Both the position numbers and the translations under genes were made by a program. DNA of 64,000 nt, taken from NCBI GenBank assembly GCA_037833965.1, contig AP031352.1:23850501-23914500 (forward strand). Reading direction: 5' to 3'. The notes beneath the pieces were generated by a model. It searched no databases and had not been told where the DNA came from. It saw only the letters and a program-made list of their open reading frames with translations. This DNA comes from Marchantia polymorpha subsp. ruderalis. Taxonomy: Eukaryota; Streptophyta; Marchantiopsida; Marchantiales; Marchantiaceae. Shown here piece after piece: positions 40,201-52,202 of the stretch (positions are counted from its first letter, which is position 1; every line of letters begins with the position of its first letter).

Positions 40201-43200
40201 TCCGGCGATTAGCTTTTGGAGTCTAGATAAAAAGTCGGGAACAAGTAAGACAACAGTCTTGACTCGGATGAAATATATCCTAAAATGCATCGACAATTTT
40301 GTCCAGTTACAGTCCCCGAGCATATCGGATTGTGAATGACGAACTTTCCGTATCACACCAGTTCATCATTGCACTCTTCATCGTGCAAAGACCTACAACC
40401 TTATGCATAGATGACATGGCGACATAAGCGAATCAAGTGCCGCTCTATCGTGTCTTCCTATCCGAGAAAATAGATCGATACACCCTTCGATGTGCTGTCC
40501 AAGGTTTTAAACCACAGGAATCCAGACATGGACGTGTGTTGTGTCCGTTAACTCGAGAGGTGAATTTGATTTTTACTGAAAGTACTTGCGGCTCGCGTGG
40601 CGGTATATTAGTATTCCTAAGAATTTCGGCAGACAATAAAAGCCATTGAATTCACAGCTAGAGAAGCATTGAATAAACGTTTAACTGTTTAAAAATAGAC
40701 ATCAAAGCCATTGCTGTACGAATGCAGCGATATTTACGTGGCCAGACAAGGATATCGTGGTACAAAGGAAAAAACCCTTACTTCTGTGTAGAGTTAGCAA
40801 TGACAAAAGTCCATATTTTAGCCCAACATAAATCTAAAGATAAAAGTCCACTTCACGTTTACCTTAGCGGACATTCATGAACTCATTAATTCTTACACTA
40901 ACCTGTTTACAAACACGGGTACATTTGAAAAACTTATATCTGATTTTCTTGTTCCGTATACTTGAAAGCAAAAGATGTCAAATTCATGAAAATATTTAGT
41001 GCATGTGGCGCCTCTGTCACAAAGAAGATGAGAACAGCAGTCATATTTTGTAAGATGCAGCCAATATCTGGTTACAGCGTTCGTCTTTGACAAATACGCT
41101 CTGCTTAATTTTCAATCTTATCGCTTCAACATACCTGACTGTAATGAGTCCACTGGTTCAAATACTGGAATCCTGAAAGTATAATTAGAAGCCCGACCAG
41201 CACAGCTCGCAGATCCTGCATATCACCACCGAGACCCAGAGATAATCAATTTTTCCGAATTGGCAAGATCTTTGATATAACGACAACATATTCCTACATA
41301 CTTTGGCTCTAAATGTAACAAAACTACGGTATAAACTTTCTCTTTGTCTAAATAGCTTAAGATTGGGTGCCGTCAATTCCGGCTTCCAAACCCAAGCAGC
41401 AAGAGTCCGATGAAGTATCAGCCAACGTCTTCGTTCGAGAGCAAGACGTCGAAGTAGTGGAGACGGAAACTAAAAACACCTAATAGTGCTTCAACACATA
41501 TATGAGTCTTCAACGAAAAAATAAACTTACAGCTTGTGGCCCGTAATATGTTTGGTAGTAACGAGCAGTGTTATAAAAGACCTGTAACCAGTGAATCAAG
41601 AAATATCAGGCGGATAATTCAGCAAACTTTCACAAATGAACTGGGAAATACATAAAGCAGGTTTAGCAGTAGAAAACAAATTCCACTCTGGCATAAACAC
41701 GCAACCCCATCACTAACCGCACTGCACCTCTTGCACAATTTGTTAAGGTAAGAAAGCAAGCAAATTGATTACCTCTTCTGGATGAGCAATGGCATAATCA
41801 TACTGCTCACGTTTTGCCTCATCACTTAGAATCTGCAGCCATAGAAGTAGACGCACAGTGAGTGTTTAATTTAGACACCAAGCTGCAAACTCTTTAAGGT
41901 TCGTAACTAAGACATCAAACCTTTTCGGAGAATCTGATGAATTGACAGGTAGAGTTTTATGACAGAAGAATCTACTAAATCCAACAAAAAAGGACAAAAG
42001 AAGGAACACGAACCACCACAAAGGAGTTCTAATACGATATATTATTGTTGGGACCGTCAAAACCCGACGAATAACACTCACTGATGCTGCCTTCTTCGCT
42101 GTAAAGCTCGAAGGTTGTAATGGAATAATAACTGAGGAACTTTGACATGGCTCTATACTGATATCCACGAACAAGACATATCTTTTCTTTAAAACAACTC
42201 GCACATATATGTATCAAAAAATTATTTGATTGAAACTAAAAATATCTAGAACGATATTTGAAAGCGATTTACCTCATAGGCATTGGCTACTTTGATGAAC
42301 TGCTTCTTAGCCTCGGGATCCGGATTTTTGTCTGGATGACTGTGAATAGATGCCCACACTCGTGTAAGCAATTCAACGCTTCTTTGGAGGTGACATACAT
42401 CTGATTCCAGACTTAATCTAACGCACATACATAAGTACGAAATATCTATTCCACAGATGCCCGATCCAGGATACAATTGTGCAAACTGCATAGAAGGCCG
42501 AGAACCTGGTGTACTTTTAATACACGAGAAGGAATTTGAGTGTAAAACCAGTTCGACGACTACAATATGATCAATAACTAAAATAAAGAAATGGAGTTCT
42601 GAGAAGCTCAGCTTATACTCAAATATCCTTACAGCTTCAAGGAGAGTTTGTAGTAAGCTTTCTTGATGTCCGAGGTTGTTGAGGCCTGTGTCACTCTGCT
42701 CAGCAACGAATTTACCCGTATATCAGATTTCTATCTTCGAGACAACCGTACATTCTTTCCTCGGAGCACAAAGCATAGGTAAAGCTCAAAGCAATGGCAA
42801 GATTATTTCGTATCCTACAAATGAAACAATCGGCTGTAGATGAATTGTAATTTCTCATTTAAGACATTCTTCGGAAGGTACCCAAAACTGAAGACATAAT
42901 CTTTATTCTGATTGAGATTCTCACAATCGCTTCTAAATTATTCGGGACGGGCCATACTAGTGCAAAGCTGCCGCAAGACTCTCAACCAACACAATTTTGA
43001 TCTCAAATCACTTCCCATAAACTCAGATGATCCACAGCCAACGTATCTTTAGAAACTTCAAAGTACGAGCAAGCATTGCTGTGATTTCAGATACACAGCT
43101 TGTAGTAGGTAGATTCCATGATATCATAGAGGCATGATCGGCTCTCTCAATGATGTTTGAAATAAGAGCAGCAGACATTGAAGTACAGATATCAGCATCT

Positions 43201-43334
43201 GAGGGGGAGAAAACGACTCACCCGAGCAGGTCGTAGCAATCATCCTCATCACAGTAGATGGATAAAACACAAGGTAACAAAGTCAAGAACAAAAGCGACC
43301 ACAAAAGTCTGCGAGAGTCCTCTGATCTCCCCAT
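37230..43334 (-). CDS. ER membrane DnaJ protein, DNAJC25/AtDjC50 type
   Basis: This is a J-domain co-chaperone of the ER membrane; the HPD motif stimulates Hsp70 (BiP) ATPase. Ten exons on the minus strand: 43334-43222, 42695-42633, 42339-42273, 41832-41773, 41581-41531, 41215-41135, 38704-38592, 38018-37898, 37723-37597, 37345-37230. They total 912 bp, or 303 residues, matching the plant family at about 300. Order: signal peptide (LLWSLLFLTLLPCVLS, about 10-26), IYCDEDDCYDLLG, J domain with HPDKNPDPEAKK (HPD at 60-62) and YAIAHPEE, a hydrophobic segment AVLVGLLIILSGFQYL (about 122-137), a charged linker, LGIRFILLPYTIGK (about 210-223), an aromatic WIWRYWIQKLPYTWEDAAYL stretch, and a basic C-terminus ending RRRRN. 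All junctions keep phase. Intron 6 (38705-41134) is 2.4 kb, far longer than its neighbours. The exon 8 acceptor was chosen at 38018 because the one nine bases upstream breaks the frame. Confidence 0.93.
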
Positions 43335-43990
43335 CCTTCTCCGTCACGCCTGAGGATTTTCTTTCAACCTTCCAGCGTTCCCACGGCTCTCCTTCCGCTC
43401 TCAGATCGAATCCCCTGTCTCGCCACCTCAAAAGAAAGCCCGATCTGCTACAACTCCTAGGCGGCGGAATTCTCTACCATGTCATCATCATCTTCATCGC
43501 TGAAGCAGGAAATCAACACGAAATTCTCCGACCCGATCGTTCACGAGGCATCCTGACCCCACGAACAAGAGTTTAAGGAGCTAAGGAGCAATCACCGACT
43601 CTGACTTCCAGCCACAATCTCGTGCTGCATTCATTGGGATCTCGTTGTTCAATCTAGGAGCGGCAGGCCTTCGCGCGGACCTTTCATGGCTTGCACGCCG
43701 CTGGTCTCGATTCTTTGCTCGAGGGAGCGCGCGTCCGTCAGCTGTTCTGATTCTCCTTCCTTCCTTCACTTACTCTGCGATTCTCCGTCCGATGGGACAG
43801 TGTTGTCGCGGCTACTGAGCACTGAGAGTGATGCTCCGTGGAGTCCCATGGGCCTCCACCTCCGCGCCCACGGAGAAACCTCAACCAGTCACCGACCAGG
43901 GGACGAGGAGACATCCAAGAACCAAGAAGCGGAATTATGCAACTCTCATTCGTTTTCCTCGTGCATTTTGCAGGAAAGTTGATTTTCACA
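43335..43990 (-). promoter_or_regulatory. DnaJ gene promoter and 5' UTR region
   Basis: GC-richer sequence immediately upstream of the DnaJ ATG, ending where AT-rich DNA begins at about 43990. Open frames on both strands here look like composition shadows. No TATA box was assigned. Confidence 0.4.
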
Positions 43991-44763
43991 TGAATAAACT
44001 TATTACTTTATTTTTTTTATCCAAATAAATATACATCATTTCACTTATTACCTACGAACTCTAAAATATATCATTCATATTTGGATTATCAAAATGAAAC
44101 AGAAACCCATTTGTTACAAAATTATATAATTGTAATCGATGGGGTTTTTTTCAAGTTAATCTATTTATATGGATGTTGGTCACATGAATGAAATCTAGAA
44201 ATCTAAACTCAACAAACAATTGATTGATTAGCGATCTCAGTAACATGAATTCCAAACTAGATTACATGGATTCATGACTATGATTATTAAAACAGCTTTG
44301 GGTAGTAGAAAAGATAAGTTTTGTTCTATTGACTACCAATAAGATTTGTTTATGACTATTAAATAAGCTTTAGAAGCTAATTAGCCAAAAACTATACGAG
44401 ATATGCGAAACAATTAATGTACATAACGAAGCCGCTTTGAATACGCACCTGTTGGTGATGTTACCAAAAAAACCCTTGATTCTCATATCAAAAGTGGTCT
44501 ACATAATATATCCCCATCACAACTAGAGATGAAGAATATTGCATTCTACACATGTAAATCTTGATCCTCAAGAACACATGATGAAGATTACTATTCAAGT
44601 AATCAAACATAAGACAACTCTACAAATCTATATGAAATACAATGTGCATTATTTCGCTGACAAATAGAACACATTAACTGCCATAAGCAAAATAATGGAC
44701 TCATTGATCATGACATGATGTATGATGTACACGACAACAATTATCTTATTAACTTTTGTCTCT
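43991..44763. other. AT-rich spacer
   Basis: No gene, RNA or terminal repeat recognised. Confidence 0.35.
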
Positions 44764-45065
44764 GAGAGTATGAAGGTTGACTTTAAGACGATGATTCTTA
44801 TGAAATGATCTCTTTGTCGAGTGTCGACAGAGAATTGTAAAACAAATACGTTTATGAACTGATCTCTCTCCCGTGTCTACGATTGACTGTAAAACGATGT
44901 TTCTCATGCACTTTTGACTCTATCGAGTATAAACGATTGATTGGAAAATGATGATTTTCATGAAATTTTCTTTCCGTCCAGAATCGATAGGTGATTGTAA
45001 AACGGATTTTGTCATGTAGATTGAAGATAGGTGATTGTAAAACGGATTTTGTCATGTAGATTGAA
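44764..45065. repeat. Degenerate tandem array (period about 54) ending in an exact 40-bp duplication
   Basis: About six units share the core gattgtaaaacgatg followed by tttcatga and a tctctttgtcgagtg-like tail. The last two, 44986-45025 and 45026-45065, are identical 40-mers. The array shows old divergence at one end and recent duplication at the other. Confidence 0.85.
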
Positions 45066-45628
45066 GATAAAAGAAGAAATGTGAACCATTTAAATAGTAG
45101 GTAAGGAATGAGACTGAAGAAAGATCCACCATATTGAGAAAGATAATATGGCAGATGGGATAGTGATATTACTCAATGAAAGAAATTGGAAAATAACTTA
45201 CACCTTCATACGAACATCTAATGATAAATTGTGATATGTTCTTTAATGACAATAAAGAGATTATAGGTACTGAAGGAACCGATTTTCAATATTGCTCAAG
45301 TAAACTTCAATCGAGATGATTCCAACACCAAAAATCACTTGCATGTAGGTCAAAACACATATCAGAAAATAAGACTCCACCTCTAAAGCATCTAATGCTA
45401 TAGGCCGAGTTAGAAGTTTCAGAACATATCAGGATGATATTTTAAGCATCTCATGATACATGATGATGCAAAAATGAATAAATGCAATGATGTTGGAATC
45501 ATTCTTGTAAACTCAAAAACATATCCAAACGTAATCGATAAATTTACAATGAGATAATTTTTTGTTATCAACTTGTGAGACAAACTACTAAATTCAAAGA
45601 TTTCCTCTAGACACAAAATTAAAACATG
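45066..45628. other. AT-rich flank of copia relic 1
   Basis: No gene recognised; it lies beyond the 3' LTR remnant. Confidence 0.3.
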
Positions 45629-45813
45629 TATTGGATCAAATTCACACAAAAACACAAAAAATAAGAGTACACTCAAAGAATAATTGGTTTGCTACTCGGC
45701 TATGTTCAAAAGAACACAAATCTTTGAGGTTAATATTTAAGTGGTATGAGTTAGGTCTTATCGTTCTTAGTACTTAATTTTTACAGTGGTTGACATGAGT
45801 TGAAAAGCTAACA
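45629..45813 (-). repeat. Short 3' LTR of copia relic 1
   Basis: On the minus strand the sequence starts TGTTAGC at 45813 and ends near GATCCAATACA at about 45629. A purine tract (aaggaaaaa) sits immediately before it, as a polypurine tract should. Both ends match the LTR at 58081-58862, but this copy is only about 185 bp. Its last bases (CCAATACA rather than CCAACA) are decayed. Confidence 0.65.
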
Positions 45814-48800
45814 ATTTTTCCTTAACTCATATTGAGTAGACAATAATCTCCTTAACTTGAATAATTACTTTGCGGTAAATCTTAAAACTAAATCTCTTAT
45901 ACGCACGTTTTTGTATTAAAACTAATTATAACTAAGTTGTAGCGAAAATATGATAGAGTAAAAACATATAGATATAACTAAAATTATTAGTAAACTCTAA
46001 TTTTGCTCTTCATGCAAAACATGCATAGCAGCACAATGTTTACTAAAACTTCTCAAAGAGATAACTTTGATCAATGTATCAGTTAGATTAAATTTAATGT
46101 CAACTTTGATTAACTCATTTTTAAAAAAAAAAACTACATGTTTGATAAAGTGATACTTGATTTCAATGTGTTTTACTAGTTAATTTTGACTAGCTAATTT
46201 TTTTTTCCAAAAACTACATGTATGATAAATTGATACTTGATGTCAATGTGTTTCACTCCGCTGTCTATCACTTGATGTGTATCAAGATGCAATGCTCTTT
46301 TGCTATAATTATGAAGATTGACAACCTTCCGTTTCAATACCATCTCATTGATAAGCCTATTCAACCAAGTAGGTTTTAGTTTGCATTTCCTGCCGCTTTA
46401 TAGTCATTTTCCGTTCTAGATTGAGCTAAGCATTTTTGCAAAGTAGAGTTCTAACTAATACAATCATCATCAAGTGTAATCACAAACTCAATTGTAGATT
46501 TTCACTTGTGTACATCTTGTTCATAAGCAGCATCAATGTAACATAGCAAGAATTTAACATGATCTAATGAATCATGAAACAATAAAACATAATTTTTAAT
46601 AATCGTTAGGTACATGTTAGCCATTTAGCTAATTATCAATGCATTTTTTCTTAATTTGACACTAAATCTGCTCATATTGCCCATACTAGATTCAAACATT
46701 TCAATCTAGACTTTTACTCTTTCACTTAGTCTAAGCAAATGTAAGATCTTTACTGGACATTATTTGTTTTAAGCTGATGGTTTGTCCATAAGTATGGAAT
46801 TTGATGGTTCCGTTTCCAACGCCAAAGCGTTCAAAGTGTTCATAATCAGTGATACTCATACAAGCTATGTGTTATTACACATGTATTACTAGGTGTAAAA
46901 AATTGTTCTACTTGGGACTTGAACTTGCAGTGAAAATAATGACGAGTGGACTCTACACTAAATATTATATTAACTTTGCAACAATAAGTATCAAGTTTTA
47001 CTCACATCATAGGTCCAAGATATGCAAGAATAGATTACTTGTGAAGAGAGAATCATGTCTAATCTCAAAGGTCCATGGGAATAAGGTTATTAATTGTGTA
47101 TGTACAAATCTATGATCTTCCTTTACCACTAGGCTTCTAGGAATAGTTGCTAATGATGTGATCTTGGTCTGGACATATGTGAGGATTTGGAAAATATGAA
47201 GCATCACACTTGAACACTTGCATTTTTGTCCTCATGGCTTCATGTGAAGCTTTCAACTCATGTATCTCAGTATGAGCAAGAGTGAGCTGAATAGTTTGTA
47301 CGTTAAATTCTTGTTGAAGTTCATCAAGGTAGTTCAAGATTGTTTGAACCAATTTGAGTATTCCTCTTAAGCTTCATCGTCACTCCTTTTCACTTCTCAT
47401 CTGATCTGAGGAGCTAGTAATAGAAACGAAACTTTACGCTGAAAATCAATCAATCACCAAATGTATCATCAATTGTATTCGCTTGAATCAAAAAATAATC
47501 TTATCTCTAACAATGCATCCAAATGCTTGTTGATTGATGCTGGAGCAGATGTGGAATCTTCACATACTTTCCACTATACAACAAGATCTTCTTCCTCTCT
47601 AAACTCGCAAACATACTAGTTGACTGTTATCTGGTGCCTTAAGAAGCTTCAAAATCTTCACAGCTTCCACCGGTAGAAACGCTAATTTCTCTCTCCTCAA
47701 AAATCACGCGCAATCTAACACTTGTGAATCGTAGACATTTGCTTCTGTAGCCCTCATTATCTGTGGTATCTCACCGCTTCACTACTCTAAATGTATCACT
47801 GTTTGATCTCTTCCGTAGTTATCGTCGTCGCCATCGCTAGCACCTCATTGCTTCATTACCTCCGACCAATCGCACATAAGAATTAATTTAATTGTTAATG
47901 AATTTTTCCTTTACATTTGAAAAGCAATATGGTACAGTAGTTCACTTGCAATTTTAGCCATATCCGAATTACCAAACTCAAGCAAAATTCTCAACCGCCT
48001 CTTGATATTCCATCACATTGACTTTTTACTTTACTCGACAAACATTTCAACACATTTGCATTCACGGGCTCCGTATCAAAGCAATTCACGACACGACCTC
48101 ATCAAAATCTCGTACCCTAATTTCCTTTACTCTAATGCTTTTTGTGCGTCAACGTTCTCAGCATCAATCACATTTCATTCCGTGCATAATCAAACTTTTC
48201 TTGAATCTTTCACTGCAATCATTTCACTTCATCATACTTCACTTCCATTTTATCAAGAAAATCATCCCCAAGTGCAAGTCACTTATAAATCTCATTATTC
48301 ACTTTCTTCATGTATACATAAGTATCATACACATTCAATGAAAATCCTAAGGTTTTAATGAATTCATCAAAACTTTCATTTGAGTGACTAGAAGCTTGCT
48401 TCAATCCGTGTAATGATAGTAACAATCTACAGATCTACTTCTCCTAACTAGTCTTTTCAAAACCAATCGGATGTTTCATGTGGATTTCCTCATCTAAATA
48501 TCTATAGAATGATGTTGTGACTATGTATATTTGATGCTAAATAAATTAAAAAGTGCAACAAGTTAACGAACAAAACATATTGTAGTTTATATTGCTACAC
48601 GTGAAGATATTTTATTATAGTTCACAAATTTTTTTGTGAAATCTTTAGCCATCAACTTGGCTTTTAAAATTATACTTTCATTAACTAGATTGTTTTTTAG
48701 CTTCTACACCAATTTGCAATCAATCAAAATCTGATTCCTTGAAAGCCATTAGTTTTTGGACCTTGTCATCCACCAGCGATTGCATCTTATGTTGCATAGT

Positions 48801-48960
48801 AGCAATTCATTCAAGCTTATTGACATAGGCTTGAGAATTTCTTGTAAAAAATATTTTCTTCCTCCTATATCAACGCAATGTCATCATTATTCTATGTATC
48901 AATATTACAATTTTCAAAAATGATTAAATAACGTATAATCAAACATGATTACTTTAGGCG
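45814..48960 (-). mobile_element. Ty1/copia retrotransposon relic 1 (RT and RNase H, 5'-truncated)
   Basis: Copia elements copy themselves through RNA with reverse transcriptase and RNase H. On the minus strand, with many stops and frameshifts, one can read a pre-RT segment near 48720-48540 (KAKLMAKDFTKK, then NYNKISSRV), RT near 48540-48280 (DEEIHMKHPIGFEKTS, LLSLHGLKQAS, DTYVYMKKVNNEIYK), and RNase H near 46570-46190 (CYIDAAYEQDVHK, STLQKCLAQSRTENDYKAAG, SKRALHLDTHQVI, GVKHIDIKYQFI). A second partial copy of the RNase H end, KHIEIKYHFIKHV, lies near 46120-46160. The 1.7-kb gap between RT and RNase H exceeds the family norm and contains foreign sequence (46770-47880). Integrase and gag are missing. 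The order and strand agree with the 3' LTR. Confidence 0.85.
46770..47880. other. Probable insertion splitting copia relic 1
   Basis: This block separates RT from RNase H. It includes a 71-codon minus frame at 47137-47352 with heptad-like Leu/Ile spacing (LDELQQEFNVQTIQLTLAH), suggesting a coiled coil, and a GC-richer part at 47560-47860. I recognise no family. Confidence 0.4.
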
Positions 48961-49485
48961 ATCGTATATCAAGTCGCTTAAATTACCTAAATTGACAATC
49001 CCTCTAGGATCTTAATTCACCTGAACATCTAAAATATAATTGGTTCAAAATTGAAGTATGGAAGATCTCAACCATTCAACTGTGATGATTGTTGATCAAT
49101 GTCTTAGCATGTTACTTTGATTTCACCAAAATTGTTATACTAAATTTTCTAATTAAATTTTACCTCCCCCACCAGATTCACAATTCCACTACAAGCTCTA
49201 CTTGATGATGAATATCTCTCCCTCTATCTCCAAACTGCTCATTTGTTTTCAAGTTCATTCAATGCGGCTTTTAACACAAAAATGCATGAATTAACCTTTT
49301 TTGATAAGACTAAATTAAACTAATTTAGAAAATTTAATCAATCGATTCATATAATCATGCTTAAGCATAATTCAAACCTTGCAATAACCCTATTGATTTA
49401 TTTTGATGATATTTTGATACATAATTTTTGTTGAATTTTATGATCTAATGCACATACTCAAGAATCGTTATAATAATTACCCGCC
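48961..49485. other. AT-rich spacer between copia relic 1 and hairpin
   Basis: No gene recognised. Confidence 0.3.
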
Positions 49486-49571
49486 TAAATTACCTAAATA
49501 CGCTTAACTTAGTCTACTCAAATGAATTAATTTTTGTAAGTAGACTAAATTAAGCGTATTTAGGTAATTTA
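49486..49571. repeat. MITE-like inverted repeat, 33-bp arms with one mismatch
   Basis: Arms 49486-49518 and 49539-49571 pair with one mismatch around a 20-nt loop. Nearby tracts (49590-49680) repeat the motif tagactaattta in both orientations, suggesting a larger decayed foldback element. Confidence 0.85.
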
Positions 49572-49886
49572 AGCTAATTTAATTTTTTGAAAATGTTAAC
49601 TTAGACTAATTTAGTATCTAGAGAAAATTAATTTAGACTAATCTAGTCTCTTGAAAAATTAGTCTAAATTAGTATGGTCTTGTTATTTGTGAATCAAAAT
49701 TGTTCATAGAACATAACATATTCCAAAAAAAATTGTTTTGACTTTATGACAACTTTTATTCCAAGATTTTCATTACTAAATTTTTACTAAACATTTGTCA
49801 TTGCTCGAACTGTTCAATGAACAAAAATTGTTTTGCTTGCAAAACTACTTCTAATCCAAAGTTTGATAATATTTTTTGAAACAAAT

Positions 49887-52202
49887 TTTTTTCCAACGCA
49901 AAATTGAAAAAATCAGACTCTACCCTATTGGTTCCAGGAAAAAACGTCGCAATTACACCACAATATTCCATCAAATTTGGAAATCGAGCACCGAAAAAAG
50001 ATCAGCCGTCCTTGAAACTTGAAATACTCAAAGCGAATCGATGACGCTCTTAATCATTGACTCACATCTATGAGCATGGATTAGAGTTTTGTGCTCATTA
50101 GCTATGATATCAATCTCATCAGATGAATAAGAATGTTTCAATCGAAAAGCATGTTGCCGAATCTTTCGGATAAATCAGCTGCAAATAGCTTGATGAGCTC
50201 ATGTGGTAGCACTGGGGAAATAGAACCAAAATCAATAATTGCGTTGTTGTTTCAATCTCGATAAACACAAATTTCACAAATTTGATAGCAGGTTGTGACA
50301 TAACAAGAACGATGTCTCGTTGAAGATCGTTAAGATCACTTTCAATGGCTTCGTTAAGTAAGTGTTCAACCCAAGAATCCAAACCAATGAGAAATTCATG
50401 AACACTTGACAAAACAACCGCATAATGACTGGCTATGACGTGAGTTGATAGATCAACACTCGCATCTGATTCTGCGTTGAGCGGTCCAATTACTCCAACG
50501 TTGACAATAAAAGTTGCCACAAGGTTATCCAAGACATTTTGAAGTACAAGAGTAATTAACCCTTGAATAGTACAAAAAGTGATTGATGCTTGTGTAATGA
50601 AAAGATGCATAGAAAGAAGTGCAACCCATCAAAGTCGAGATGGAGCGCGAGCTGGTTGTTTTGAGTTGATATGAACAAGTAACTGAATTCGATGGATTAT
50701 GAACCAAGTGATGACTTTTTCCGTCAAAAAGTCATCGTGTTGTCCAACGATGGACAACACGATGGCATGTAGGTTGCATTTCTGCAATCAAATTTTATTG
50801 TCGTGTCAGGTGGGTAATAAATCCAATCATCACTGAAAAAAATTGTTCTTTGATGACATTGTTCATTACCTCTTCCATAACAAGATCTAGTTGATGGGCT
50901 CCGCACCAAATCCGAATTAAAGAACAATCCTTGTGCATCACGTTGATAAGGACGAGTATCAACATCAATAATCCGTCCAATCAAATTGCAAGTCCCGTCA
51001 GTCGTCAAACCAAGAAGACGATTTCTCCAATCATGACATAACACTGTCAAAAATTTGCTCACCATTGTGAACATAACTTCACATGTGTGGCGATCAAACA
51101 TCGAAAGTGCACAACCATGCAAGTTAACAATCGAATGATAGTCGCAAATGAAAATCCGGAAACGTATGTCAAGAAATGAAGTACTCTGATGTGTTGCCAA
51201 GTCGGGTGCTAATGAAATGCCCACAAACGTCAAAGAAGTTTTGCAATCTTTTGCAGATTGGCAGCGCAGATTACCTCAACAAAGTTACAAATTTCGTAAC
51301 GAGAACAGACACTTATATGCAGATTGCCCAAAACATCATATGTACAACCGACAAGTTTGGAGCCATACTAAATGATGTCTCGCAAGATACTGTGCACAGA
51401 AGATGAAAATTAGGAAGATGACGACGCGGATTCAATTAGTGAAGTTTCATCGTACGGAGGATCTCAGTTGGATGAGGCTCAATCTTATGAGAACGCGGAT
51501 GTCACAGACGATGACGCTAAAGAGAATCATCGCCTCGCAAGATATGTATCGCATAGCAAGACAAAACAACATTGTTTTTGTCTTGGCAATTGTCATTAAG
51601 TAAAAGTAATCTGTAGCAACATCTTTCAATTCAACATGATGAAACAATGATAATGCGTGTGCTTTAAACTTGATTGCTGCTTATCGACATTAGATTAGTT
51701 GGGCATTATTTTTGCCTATACCATCAAACAGATGTTCATCTTTTTTTCATCTTCTACATCACTTTCTTCTTGTTCTTTGGGATTGAACATCATATTGCCG
51801 ACAATGATATCGACAATATCTCATTCAATTTCATGTACAAGATCTCCTTCATCCTCCAAAGAAGACGGAAAATGGTCTTTAAGAGAATTTTTAAATGCAA
51901 TTGGTCCGTCATCAAAAAATGAATTACGATCTGAAGAAGTTTATAAGGTTTGATACACATGCCATTGTTTAGTATTTTGGATACAAAGATGATGCTCAAT
52001 AACAAAATGGCGATTTCCATGCTTGCGCAGAAGATGGCACTTTTTGTTTTGCATTTGACTTCTCTTCCCGACCAAATGCAATACAAAACCGACATTGCAC
52101 ACCCATCACTTTTGACGATTTTGAGTCTTGACTTACAACCTTCAATTTGAATTTTTCATCATTTGCTTTCATATAGGCAGATGTTTGTTTTTTGGTCATC
52201 AT
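49887..52202 (-). pseudogene. hAT-like transposase relic with N-terminal BED-type finger
   Basis: Read on the minus strand, a decayed transposase keeps its full domain order. The N-terminus at 52202 has KLKVVSQDSKSSKVMGVQC and CRFCIAFGREEK, the start of a BED-type zinc finger. Next come DIVDIIVGNMMFNP (about 51820), then ATHQSTSFLDIRF and HGCALSMFDRHTCEVMF with DWRNRLLGLTTDG (about 51190-50990), and RIWCGAHQLDLVMEEVM after a frameshift near 50950. These are followed by VGVIGPLNAESDASVD and LDSWVEHLLNEA (about 50500-50350), EEID-like DEIDIIANEHKTLIHAHRCE (about 50100), and a hATC-like end ARFPNLMEYCG with PGTNRVESDFFNFALEKN (49989-49887). Several frameshifts and stops show it is dead. The motif set recalls transposase-like proteins I know best from oomycetes; that link is from memory and untested. 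Confidence 0.75.

Noticed and set aside
43178-43769. Open frames on both strands in the DnaJ promoter
   Set aside because: GC-rich composition shadows; the plus frame overlaps the true first exon antisense.
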